Positions 1 through 9,026 of a DNA stretch of 64,000 nucleotides are shown here, piece after piece. The notes under the pieces were generated by a model. The model did not search any database. It was not told where the DNA came from and was given only the letters and a program-made list of their open reading frames with translations. Source of the DNA: CAZLYK01 sp964563495. Lineage in GTDB: Bacteria; Acidobacteriota; Blastocatellia; RBC074. How positions within the stretch are numbered: the first letter of the stretch is position 1; each line of letters begins with the position of its first letter. The translations under genes and the position numbers were made by a program. Where the stretch lies: the NCBI GenBank assembly GCA_964563495.1, contig CAZLYK010000008.1, positions 5,703-69,702 of the forward strand, written 5' to 3'.

Positions 1-788
1 ATCGGGCTGCTCCAGTCCCCGCGGCTGGTGACCGTCAATCCGTTAGCCAGCTTCTCGGCAAAGGTCATGGTTTTGGTCGCCTCGTCATAGACGATCACGC
101 TGGTCTCTTTGTAAGCGCCCGATTCCGAATTGCCGGTGATCACACCGTCCAGGGTCTTGCCGTCCGGGCGCTTGGTGTAGGTCAAGATGCCTTCTCTGGG
201 CGCCGGTCCGAGAGCGCTCTCGCGTCCCAGATATTTGAAGCTCCACTGGCCGACGAAATAATCGATCGACTGTTTCTGCTGCGGCTGCTCAACCTGCACC
301 CGCTGACCCTGAGGCCGTCCCTGTTGGCCCTGCTGTTGGCCCTGCTGCTGGCCTGGCTGGTTCTGTGCGGCGGCGGGGGCGAGTGGACCTTCGGTATCCA
401 TGCTGACCCGCTTGAGCTCGATATCGAAAGTCACGGCCTGGCCGCCGAAATCCAGCGCACCCTGCCCTTTCATCGATTCGCCATCCAGCTTGAATGTGTA
501 ATTGACGACGAGCGTGGCCTGCGGGGTTTCGATATCGGCTCTGGCGGTGATGTTATCGCCATCGATCTTGATCTCTTTGAGCTGAATCTCGGTCCCGGGG
601 CGTAAGCCCAGTGTCCGGCCGGTATAGCTGTCGCCGTCTTTTTTGAAGATCGCGGTCGTCGGGCGCTCGCCCTGCATCGATTGCAGCTTGCCTTCCCAGC
701 GGCCGGACAGTTTATCCTGCGCCGGCGCGATCACGCCCAACATTTGAATCAGTAAACATGCTCCCAATACGATCAATAAACGTCGCAT
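1..788 (-). CDS. secreted hypothetical protein, 3' end outside window
   Basis: The reading frame opens at the ATG complementary to 786-788 and stays open to the window edge, so about 262 residues are visible and the C-terminus is missing. It starts MRRLLIVLGACLLIQMLG and has a typical Sec signal peptide ending near APAQ. The first mature part is a small beta-rich module (LSGRWEGKLQ...). Residues of about 146-180 are a glutamine/glycine/proline-rich linker built from QQGQ units. A second module starts at IDYFVGQWSFKYLG and resembles lipocalin-like DUF1579-type domains, judged by eye only. No function can be assigned; it is probably periplasmic or exported. It lies downstream of the DinB gene on the same strand, 36 bp away, so cotranscription is possible. 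Confidence 0.75.
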   Translation of the reverse strand, partial: MRRLLIVLGACLLIQMLGVIAPAQDKLSGRWEGKLQSMQGERPTTAIFKKDGDSYTGRTLGLRPGTEIQLKEIKIDGDNITARADIETPQATLVVNYTFKLDGESMKGQGALDFGGQAVTFDIELKRVSMDTEGPLAPAAAQNQPGQQQGQQQGQQGRPQGQRVQVEQPQQKQSIDYFVGQWSFKYLGRESALGPAPREGILTYTKRPDGKTLDGVITGNSESGAYKETSVIVYDEATKTMTFAEKLANGLTVTSRGDWSSP

Positions 789-824
789 TGATTGATCCTC
801 CAATCTGATCTCAACCGATCAGGA

Positions 825-1334
825 TTACATTCCGTCCTCGTCGGCCGAAGGGCCGTAGATCGAGGGGACGGGAATATTATTAAGCCTCAGATAGACGCTG
901 AGCTGGCCGCGATGATGAATATTGTGACTCATGACGAAGCCGCGCAGGACGGCGATCCGGGGCATAGTAAGGAGTGTGTTTCCACCCGAGAGGAGCGACC
1001 AGTTTTTGAACAGGTGCTCATCGCTCGCGCCCGAAATCGCCGCGCGCGCCGCCGCGACATTCCGGTCGAACTTTTCGAGCGCCTCCTGCGTCGAGGTGAC
1101 CTCTTTCTCGTGATAAGGCTCGGCACCAGAGGGATTGAGGTCGAAATTATCCTGGCCGATGGTCATAACCGTCCAGCTCGGAATGTTGGCGATGTGCGTC
1201 GCGAGGCCGCCCATGCTCATGGACTTTTCGTGCGGTTTCCAGGCGAGGTTGCCGCTGGGGACTCTCTCCAGGGCCCGGCGCGTCGTCGCCATCTCGTTAT
1301 CAAACTCCGGCAGTAAGGCATCAATGATTGCCAT
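825..1334 (-). CDS. DinB/YfiT family metalloenzyme-like protein
   Basis: A 169-residue protein, the usual size for DinB-fold proteins, which are four-helix bundles with a three-histidine metal site. The candidate ligands are visible: His47 in GLATHIAN, and His137 and His141 in MSHNIHHRGQ, the C-terminal HxxxH signature of the family. Family members include thiol-dependent S-transferases acting with mycothiol or bacillithiol and many damage-inducible proteins of unknown substrate; the substrate here cannot be told. The start is supported by AAGGAG 8 bases upstream of the ATG. It has no signal peptide, so it is cytoplasmic. A full palindromic repeat (1362-1497) lies between it and the upstream amidohydrolase gene. 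Confidence 0.88.
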   Translation of the reverse strand: MAIIDALLPEFDNEMATTRRALERVPSGNLAWKPHEKSMSMGGLATHIANIPSWTVMTIGQDNFDLNPSGAEPYHEKEVTSTQEALEKFDRNVAAARAAISGASDEHLFKNWSLLSGGNTLLTMPRIAVLRGFVMSHNIHHRGQLSVYLRLNNIPVPSIYGPSADEDGM

Positions 1335-1361
1335 ATCTTTTCTCCTTTTTAAGTTAACGAA

Positions 1362-1497
1362 AATAGACAGGATTGACAGGATTTTTGCAGGATTAAACAG
1401 GATTGCTTAGGGGAAATATGTTTGTGATTATCGCCAAAACCTCTTCCTTGTAATAATCCTGTTTAATCCTGCAAAAATCCTGTCAATCCTGTCTATT
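1362..1497. repeat. palindromic intergenic repeat, full-length copy
   Basis: The 43-base arms 1362-1404 and 1455-1497 are perfect reverse complements. Each arm holds four CAGGATT units spaced 9-11 bases apart. The 50-base centre resembles the centres of the copies at 22330 and 35911, with a GGGGAAA...GATTA...CCAAAACC pattern. It lies between the DinB and amidohydrolase genes and could terminate transcription from the latter. Confidence 0.95.
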
Positions 1498-1500
1498 TCT

Positions 1501-3030
<1,530 letters not shown>

Positions 3031-3074
3031 TTGACGGCTCCTTCGGTTCTGGTGATTAGAAAGCCATGACATGA

Positions 3075-3141
3075 ACTTCCGCAGGACTGAACAAAAACCG
3101 TCTTGTTCAGTTCCGCGGAAGTCTTGTCGGTCCTGTCTATT
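3075..3141. repeat. degenerate copy of the palindromic repeat
   Basis: Arms 3075-3094 and 3103-3122 pair at 18 of 20 positions. They are followed by CTTGTCGGTCCTGTCTATT, the family end signature in diverged form. It lies between two minus-strand genes; the rest of 3031-3240 shows nothing recognisable. Confidence 0.7.
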
Positions 3142-3240
3142 CAGATTCAGTTAAGTGAAATGAGTTACTATCGGCTCCCCCGGAGCCGGTGAGAAGTAGG
3201 CGATAACAAACACAACCCCTTTTATTTGCACACTCATCAG

Positions 3241-4596
3241 TTACTTGATCGAGGCTTGCTGTGTCCGCAGATCTTGACTATCGATCGTGTAATCGATCCA
3301 GCCGATCATCATTTCTTCCCACGTCTGATCGCCCCAGCGAATGTCCTTCGTCGGGTCCGGGTTGAATTTATTGTTGGCTGAATTGTCAAAGTGTGCGACG
3401 CAATCGATCCGGCTTCCCTTCGGAACGGCGATCGGCTCTTTCACGAGATAGACCAATTGCCAGTTGAAGTCGTACTTCGGCACGCGCAGAAGGATCTTCG
3501 AGGTCCCGTCGGGATAGACCAGCTTGTATTCAAAGTCTTTTCCGCGGACGTGCATATGCGGCATGAACATATGAATATGGACGTCCTCGGTGAAGGTGTA
3601 CGAAGAGTGCGATTCATAGTTCGCCTCGCCCGCCGGGATGACCAGCTTGCCCGGATCGGTCAGGACGCCTTTGGTGATGACGCGTTTTTCGACCGGCCCT
3701 TTGGCAAACCACAAACCGACGCCGGTCGCGTCCTTGGCCGCCGTCCCGGTGGTGGTGTAATGCATCTGGAAGATCAGGACCGAACCCTTCTTGATCAGCT
3801 TGGCGTTGCCCGGACGCAGGGTGAGCGGGCTCATCCCGGGGGCCCAGCCGATCAGCATGCCGTCGGGATTGGTTCCGCGCCGCTGCGGGCGCTGCTGATC
3901 CCGGGTCTCGGGGTTGACCCGCTGCTGCCCGAGCTTGATTTCACCGGCCGGCGGCAACGGCCCCTGATCGGGCTCGCGAACGCTGATGATCACGTGATGC
4001 ACCACGCTCGGCTCACCGCGTTTGATCTCGGCGAACTGGACATACTTGTCCTCGGTGAAATTGGTCGGAACAGCGTAGTACCTGTACGGTACTGTCCCGT
4101 CGGAAGGGATCTCAGCGGTCTCGGTCATCGAAAGCACGATATCCGGCTCGCCGAATTTCCATCCGGTGGCCGGGAACTTGGGCGGTGACGGAAGATCTTT
4201 CGGGTCGCCCTCTTTTGATCCGCCGTCGACCCAGGCGCGGATCGTCTCGATCTGCTGCGCTGTCAGTCGCCGGTCGTTGGCGAATTCACCGTGATTCGGA
4301 TCGGCATACCACGGCGGCATTTCGCGTCCGACTACCTTCTCGCGAATCGACCTCGCCCACGGGCGGACCTCTTTGTAGCTGATCAATGACATCGGCGCCA
4401 TTTCTCCAGGTCGATGACAACTGGCACAGTTGGCATACAGGATCGGCGCGACATCCTTGTTAAATGTCACGGTGGCAGGGGTGGCAGGGGTGGCAGGGGT
4501 GGCGGAATTGGTTGCCGTGAAGACCAATCCACAACCCAGCAACGCCCCGACTGATAGACAACTGATTAATAAGCGTCTGCTGCGAGCTTGAATCAT
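3241..4596 (-). CDS. cytochrome c / copper type II monooxygenase-like fusion protein
   Basis: A 451-residue exported protein. The N-terminal signal peptide (RRLLISCLSVGALLGCGLVF) is followed by an Ala-Thr-Pro linker made by a 9-bp DNA repeat. A heme-binding motif CASCH lies at residues 57-61, with MAPMSL and MPPWYAD downstream as possible axial-Met segments. The C-terminal half has histidine/methionine clusters like the two copper sites of ascorbate-dependent type II monooxygenases of the PHM fold: VVHHVIIS, FQMHYTTTG and HIHMFMPHMHVRG. Proteins with this domain pair are common in Acidobacteria and Planctomycetes but their reaction is not established; a periplasmic redox role is inferred. GGAGG 8 bases upstream supports the ATG. 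Not obviously linked to its neighbours by operon. Confidence 0.85.
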   Translation of the reverse strand: MIQARSRRLLISCLSVGALLGCGLVFTATNSATPATPATPATVTFNKDVAPILYANCASCHRPGEMAPMSLISYKEVRPWARSIREKVVGREMPPWYADPNHGEFANDRRLTAQQIETIRAWVDGGSKEGDPKDLPSPPKFPATGWKFGEPDIVLSMTETAEIPSDGTVPYRYYAVPTNFTEDKYVQFAEIKRGEPSVVHHVIISVREPDQGPLPPAGEIKLGQQRVNPETRDQQRPQRRGTNPDGMLIGWAPGMSPLTLRPGNAKLIKKGSVLIFQMHYTTTGTAAKDATGVGLWFAKGPVEKRVITKGVLTDPGKLVIPAGEANYESHSSYTFTEDVHIHMFMPHMHVRGKDFEYKLVYPDGTSKILLRVPKYDFNWQLVYLVKEPIAVPKGSRIDCVAHFDNSANNKFNPDPTKDIRWGDQTWEEMMIGWIDYTIDSQDLRTQQASIK

Positions 4597-4641
4597 CGAT
4601 ATTCCTCCCGAACTGGTTTCTTTCGGTCAATATACACTATT

Positions 4642-4727
4642 AATAGACATGATGAACAGGATTTATCCGGGATTGACAGGAAATGATCTTGTTCAATCCT
4701 GAAAAAATCCTGTCGATCCTGTCTATT
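4642..4727. repeat. palindromic intergenic repeat
   Basis: Begins AATAGACATGATGAACAGG and ends ATCCTGTCGATCCTGTCTATT, giving imperfect arms around a short centre. It directly abuts the stop codon of the downstream-reading amidohydrolase gene (TAA at 4730-4728), so the hairpin would form in its 3' UTR. Confidence 0.9.
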
Positions 4728-6362
4728 TTAATTAGCCGCCGCCTGCTGGCGCTTCTTCGCCGCTTCGACCATCTTTTCGACATCGGCCAGCAGTTTCCTG
4801 GAATCGTAGACGATGCCGTCTTTGATCGTGTACTTGATTCCTCCGACACGTTCGGGTTGGCCGGTCTGATCGTTGAGGCGAATGGCGCCGGTTCCATAGA
4901 GGACCTTCAAGTTGGCGACCGGGTTTTCGGGAACGACGATCAGATCGGCGAGCATGCCGGGCCGGACCGTGCCGAATTCGATCGGTTTACCCTTCGGTTC
5001 GTGGAGCAGTTGCGCGCCGTACATGGTCGCCGACCGGATCACCTCGAGCGGGTGAAAACCGGCTTCCTGCAAGAGCTCGAGTTCCCGAATGTAATCGAAC
5101 CCGTAGAGTTTATAGATAAACCCGGAATCGCTGCCGGTAGTGACTCTCCCACCGCGATTCTTGTATTCATTGACGAAGGTCATCCATAAGCGGTAGTTGT
5201 TCTTCCATTCGATCTCATCCTGCGTGGTCCAGTTAAACCAGTACGAGCCGTGGGCTTCGCGGCTCGGCTGATAGAAACGCCAGAGCGACGGCAGGGTGTA
5301 ACGTTCGTGCCATTCGGCGCGCATGGCGCGCATGAGATCGCGGCTCGCTTCATAGATCGTGAAGGTCGGGTCGAGCGTGAACTTGAGCTTGATCAGCTCG
5401 TCCATGACCTCGTTCCATTTTTTGCTGCCGGGCGCCGCCGCCTGTTTCCAGAGCCGTCCGGCCTGGCCGAAGCGATGCGATTCATCGTTGTAGTTGTAAT
5501 CGAACGGGTAGTCCTGGATGGTCCGATCGGCGAGCAGCGCCTCGGGGAGGCCGTACCAGTGCTCCATCGAGCGCAATCCCAATCGGGCGGCGGTCAGCAC
5601 ATTCATCCTCGCGACGCCCATCTGCGCCAGGTGGGTGGTCGAGCCAAGCCCAAGCCTGTTCGCCTCTTCGAGAAAGGCTGCCATGATATCCGGATCGTAG
5701 ATCGGGCCGTCGCCGATGATCTTGAATCCATCGACTCCCTTCTCTTTCGCCCAGCGGACATACTCACGCGCCAGTTCCGGCGTTCGCAACGACCCTTTGT
5801 CCCAACCCAGGCCTGGGCCGACATAGGCAAAGATGCGCGGCGCGACGATCTCGTTCTTTGCGCTGCGCTCACGCTCGCGCAGGACCCAGTCTACGCCATT
5901 GAAGGAACCGGGTTCGCGAATGGTCGTCACACCGTGAGCAAGCCAGAGTTTATAAACATACTCGGCCGGCGTTCCCTGAGCCGCCCCGCCGATGTGGCCG
6001 TGACAATCAACGAATCCGGGAAGGACATACATCCCGGCGGCCTCGATCTCCTTCGTCGGATTCTTCGGGCGCGAAGCCTCGCGAATCGGGGCTTTCGGAA
6101 ACCCGATGCTCCGCACTTCGACGATCCGATTGTTTTCGATCACGATATCAACCGGACCTATCGGAGGGGCGCCCGTCCCGTCGATCACCGTCGCGCCGCG
6201 GATAATCAAACGCTGGAACGGCCCTTCACCTTCGTTGGCCCCGCGATTCGGCGCTGGCTCGACCGGCCTCGGCCCCTGAGCTACAGCTTCGAGAGTGATC
6301 AATAAAAAGATCGCGACGAAGATAGAAATCCCCTCACGCCAGGATGACTGTTTTCCGGTCAT
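4728..6362 (-). CDS. imidazolonepropionase-like amidohydrolase, exported
   Basis: A 544-residue member of the metal-dependent amidohydrolase superfamily. The ATG at 6362 is favoured: AAGGAG lies 8 bases upstream, whereas the GTG at 6371 overlaps that site. A signal peptide (ISIFVAIFLLITLEAVAQG) points to export. Family marks are visible: the N-terminal beta-sandwich RGATVIDGTGAPP; the metal motif DCHGHIGG (HxH); TTHLAQMG; the catalytic Asp in TTGSDSGF; and the C-terminal FGTVRPGMLADLIVV. Relatives include exported dipeptidases and enzymes of unknown specificity; the substrate is not predictable. The acetyltransferase-like gene upstream on the same strand ends at 6380, only 17 bases before this start, so the two are probably one operon. 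Confidence 0.88.
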   Translation of the reverse strand: MTGKQSSWREGISIFVAIFLLITLEAVAQGPRPVEPAPNRGANEGEGPFQRLIIRGATVIDGTGAPPIGPVDIVIENNRIVEVRSIGFPKAPIREASRPKNPTKEIEAAGMYVLPGFVDCHGHIGGAAQGTPAEYVYKLWLAHGVTTIREPGSFNGVDWVLRERERSAKNEIVAPRIFAYVGPGLGWDKGSLRTPELAREYVRWAKEKGVDGFKIIGDGPIYDPDIMAAFLEEANRLGLGSTTHLAQMGVARMNVLTAARLGLRSMEHWYGLPEALLADRTIQDYPFDYNYNDESHRFGQAGRLWKQAAAPGSKKWNEVMDELIKLKFTLDPTFTIYEASRDLMRAMRAEWHERYTLPSLWRFYQPSREAHGSYWFNWTTQDEIEWKNNYRLWMTFVNEYKNRGGRVTTGSDSGFIYKLYGFDYIRELELLQEAGFHPLEVIRSATMYGAQLLHEPKGKPIEFGTVRPGMLADLIVVPENPVANLKVLYGTGAIRLNDQTGQPERVGGIKYTIKDGIVYDSRKLLADVEKMVEAAKKRQQAAAN

Positions 6363-6379
6363 TGGGCACACTCCTTTGA

Positions 6380-7525
6380 TCAGCTTTGCGTTACCGAAGA
6401 GACGTTCTGCACTGCGTGTTCAGGTTTCTGATACCGCCGGTAGAGACCGATCGCCTCTCTGAAGGTCAGAGTCGCGCGGTTCATAAACACGATCATGCCG
6501 ATCATGGTCGAAACCATCAATACCGCCGCACCGGCAGATTGCCAGGCATTAAAGCCGCGATTGAAATACTGATTGATCCCCAGATTCCACGCGCTGCCGT
6601 ATAGGATGACCAGGTGGGCGACGTAGATCAAGAGTGTATTTCTGCCGATCAGGATCGCGGTTCGCGGGATGGAAACTAGCTTGACGGCGAGCATAGAGAT
6701 CAGCGCGTTGATGACCAGCACCGACCCCAGGCGCAAACTGATCAGCAGCGGGCTGGTCGGCAGGTTGTTCAGGTCGCCGGCGATCGGGTGGAGCAGGTGA
6801 TAAATTCCGACCAGCGCCAATCCGCTCAGCAATAGCCTGCGGCTGAAGCGCCCCGGGTTTGAGAAGAACTGCCCATTGGCCAGATAGCTGCCGAGCACGC
6901 CTCCGAGAAGGACATAGCCAACCCACGGGAAAAGCGGAAAATTCGACCCGCTTCCGGCGTATAGATAACCGGCAACCGGGAGTGGAAGATGGTTCGCCCA
7001 ATTTACCCGCTCGACCAGAGGGTACGCCGCAAAGAAGAACAACCCGCCGGCGGAGAGTACCAGATAATCGCCGATTTTCAACCTCTCGGCGATCAAAGCC
7101 GAAAACATAAGCAAGATCAGTCCGACTCCGATCAATTGCAGCGCATCGATCGCGTAGAAGACTTTCCAGGATTCGGCCGTCACGTAGCCGAAATCGAACA
7201 GGCTGGCTGTCGGCCATTTGAGCAGGTACCCAATCGCAACCAGCAAGAGAAATCGCTTCATGCCTTTGAGTACCCTGGGGTTGTGGTGAAACGGCGCTTC
7301 CGACGACCGGAAGAGAAAGATAAAGACTGTTCCGGCGGTGAATAAAAAGATCGGCGCCGTCAATCCGCGCAGAAAGTTCCAGACCGCAAACGGCAGATTA
7401 TCGAAGCTCCTGTAACCATCAGAGAGCAGCACGTCAATCGTGTGTCCCTGAACCATCATGACCACTGCCAGGGCCCTCATCAGATCTATATAAATTACGC
7501 GATTCTTATTGTGACTATGACTCAT
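6380..7525 (-). CDS. HGSNAT/DUF1624-like membrane acyltransferase
   Basis: A 381-residue multi-pass membrane protein with about ten hydrophobic segments. The opening VIYIDLMRALAVVMMVQGHTID matches the R-x3-V-x2-M-x3-H pattern at the start of heparan-alpha-glucosaminide N-acetyltransferase catalytic (DUF1624) proteins, where this His is functional. Such proteins move acyl groups across membranes onto sugars or other acceptors; the acceptor here is unknown. A LRGLTAPIFLFTAGTVFIF segment is also characteristic. No close ribosome-binding site precedes the ATG; a GAGGAG lies about 20 bases upstream, so the start is less sure. Predicted to be cotranscribed with the downstream amidohydrolase (17-base gap). 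Confidence 0.8.
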   Translation of the reverse strand: MSHSHNKNRVIYIDLMRALAVVMMVQGHTIDVLLSDGYRSFDNLPFAVWNFLRGLTAPIFLFTAGTVFIFLFRSSEAPFHHNPRVLKGMKRFLLLVAIGYLLKWPTASLFDFGYVTAESWKVFYAIDALQLIGVGLILLMFSALIAERLKIGDYLVLSAGGLFFFAAYPLVERVNWANHLPLPVAGYLYAGSGSNFPLFPWVGYVLLGGVLGSYLANGQFFSNPGRFSRRLLLSGLALVGIYHLLHPIAGDLNNLPTSPLLISLRLGSVLVINALISMLAVKLVSIPRTAILIGRNTLLIYVAHLVILYGSAWNLGINQYFNRGFNAWQSAGAAVLMVSTMIGMIVFMNRATLTFREAIGLYRRYQKPEHAVQNVSSVTQS

Positions 7526-7623
7526 CGGTAAATCTTATTTATTACTCCTCTTTGGCGCTTGCGCGAGATAGGGATCGAGGCAGGATTTTCCAGGAGTTTG
7601 ACATGTCGCTACGCGACGCCCTG

Positions 7624-7908
7624 AAAAGCCTGGGTACGCGGGCGCCCCGCCCGCACAGGTTAATGATCAGTTTCTTTGCCGGAAAGCGGGCGCCCCGCCC
7701 GCACAGGTTAATGATCTGTTTCTTTGCCGGAAAGCGGGCGCCCCGCCCGCACAGGTTAATGATCAGTTTCTTTGCCGGAAAGCGGGCGCCCCGCCCGCAC
7801 AGGTTAATGATCTGTTTCTTTGCCGGAAAGCGGGCGCCCCGCCCGCACAGGTTAATGATCTGTTTCTTTGCCGGAAAGCGGGCGGGGCGCCCGCGTACCC
7901 AGGCTTTT
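7624..7908. repeat. 48-bp tandem repeat inside 31-bp terminal inverted repeats
   Basis: Five tandem 48-bp units run from 7638 to 7877. They differ mainly at one base in the segment TTAATGATCWGTTTC, and each contains the small palindrome GCGGGCG-CCC-CGCCCGC. A sixth, inverted partial unit closes the array. The outer ends 7624-7654 and 7878-7908 are perfect 31-base inverted repeats starting AAAAGCCTGGGTACGCGG. Because the unit is 16 codons long, it produces a repetitive open frame (7552-7932) that has no other sign of being a gene. The element at 25612 is a single-copy relative. Confidence 0.95.
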
Positions 7909-8139
7909 CTGAGGAGTCATTCGACACCCTGAAGTAGATCCGCCAGATCCTGTCTATTTTTCGTGGGGGCAAGAAGGTAACTGACAGGTTATCACGTAGA
8001 ACGGGTCTTGACTATAGACTTTGCCTGTGAGGGCGCAATTATGCACAGCTCTTGCAATCCGAAACTCATATTGCGATCATCTCGCCGCACTTCTGCGATC
8101 TTTCATGATTTAGTCATAACGGTTTCTGAAAGGACTATA
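7909..8139. other. intergenic region with degenerate repeat fragment
   Basis: Positions 7936-7960 hold a decayed fragment of the AATAGACAGGATT family (AGATCCTGTCTATTTTT). The rest is the presumed promoter and leader region of the FAH-family gene; no clear promoter hexamers could be fixed. No gene is seen. Confidence 0.5.
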
Positions 8140-9006
8140 ATGAAGATCTATAAAACAGAGCACGGCGCCGTGATTGAAGACCGCGGTGGCTACTATCTAT
8201 TGCACGAGACCGACTGGGATGTCTTGCTCAACCGCGACGATCTGGAACTGATTCTGACGAGTATGACCAGGCGGGCCGGTCCGCTCAAGCATTTTTCTCC
8301 GGAGACTGACGCTCTCGCCCCGATCGGACGACAGGAGGTCTGGGCGGCGGGGGTCACCTATTATCGCAGCCGGACTGCGCGAATGGAGGAATCCAAATCG
8401 GCCGGCGGCGGCGATTTCTATGATCGGGTTTACAGCGCCGCACGGCCCGAGCTGTTTTTCAAAGCCACGCCGCACCGGGTGTCCGGCTCGGGGCAGAAGG
8501 TTCGGATTCGAAGCGATTCGAAATGGAATGTGCCTGAGCCCGAGCTGGCGCTGGCGATCAATTCGCTCGGACGGATCGTCGGTTACACCATCGGCAACGA
8601 CATGAGCTCGCGCGAGATAGAGGGTGAAAACCCCCTCTACCTGCCGCAAGCCAAAGTCTATGCCCAATGCTGCGGGCTCGGCCCGGGGATCCTCGTTCGT
8701 GACCAGGCGCTGAATGAAGCGACCGAGATCGTGATCGAGATCAAACGAGACAATCAGACGGCATTTCGCGGCGCTACTGATCTGGCCAATCTTAAGCGTT
8801 CTCCGCAGGAACTGGTCGAGTATCTGTTCCAGGATAACGAATTCCCTTACGGATGTTTTCTGCTGACCGGCACGGGGGTCGTCCCCCCGGATGAGTTCAC
8901 CTTGCAACCGGAGGACGAAATCCGGATCACGATCGACCCGATCGGCACACTGGTCAACTACGTGACCAGACAAGAGACAGGATTAACAGGATTCTTGCAG
9001 GATTAA
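8140..9006 (+). CDS. FAH-family enzyme, possible 2-keto-3-deoxypentonate dehydratase
   Basis: A 288-residue fumarylacetoacetate hydrolase-family protein. The ATG at 8140 has GAAAGGA 6 bases upstream; the open frame extends further up but without such a site. FAH marks are present: WAAGVTYYRSR, metal-binding acidic residues in VPEPELALAI, the GYTIGNDMSSREIEGEN motif and YLPQAKVYAQCCGLGPG. The next gene, 20 bp downstream, is a 2,5-dioxovalerate dehydrogenase type. In Sulfolobus an FAH-fold 2-keto-3-deoxyarabinonate dehydratase works just before that enzyme, so the same step is inferred here. The last dozen residues (RQETGLTGFLQD) and the TAA are encoded by an AATAGACAGGATT-family repeat, so the native C-terminus has been replaced or extended. 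Other FAH activities (hydrolase, isomerase, decarboxylase) remain possible. Confidence 0.82.
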   Translation: MKIYKTEHGAVIEDRGGYYLLHETDWDVLLNRDDLELILTSMTRRAGPLKHFSPETDALAPIGRQEVWAAGVTYYRSRTARMEESKSAGGGDFYDRVYSAARPELFFKATPHRVSGSGQKVRIRSDSKWNVPEPELALAINSLGRIVGYTIGNDMSSREIEGENPLYLPQAKVYAQCCGLGPGILVRDQALNEATEIVIEIKRDNQTAFRGATDLANLKRSPQELVEYLFQDNEFPYGCFLLTGTGVVPPDEFTLQPEDEIRITIDPIGTLVNYVTRQETGLTGFLQD

Positions 9007-9020
9007 ACCGGATTGCTTAG
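8971..9020. repeat. single arm of the palindromic repeat overlapping a gene end
   Basis: One arm only (AGACAGGATTAACAGG, then CAGGATTAAACCGG and GCTTAG), the same unit order as the left arm at 1362. It overlaps the 3' end of the FAH-family gene and supplies its stop codon; no complementary arm follows. Confidence 0.85.
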
Positions 9021-9026
9021 AGCGAG

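Noticed and set aside
7638..7877. CRISPR-like array
   Set aside because: The units are directly adjacent and alike over their full length with no variable spacers, and no cas gene is near.
7552..7932. Open frame of 126 codons with a 16-residue repeated protein
   Set aside because: It exists only because the 48-bp repeat unit is a multiple of three. There is no convincing start region and the repeat is palindromic noncoding DNA.
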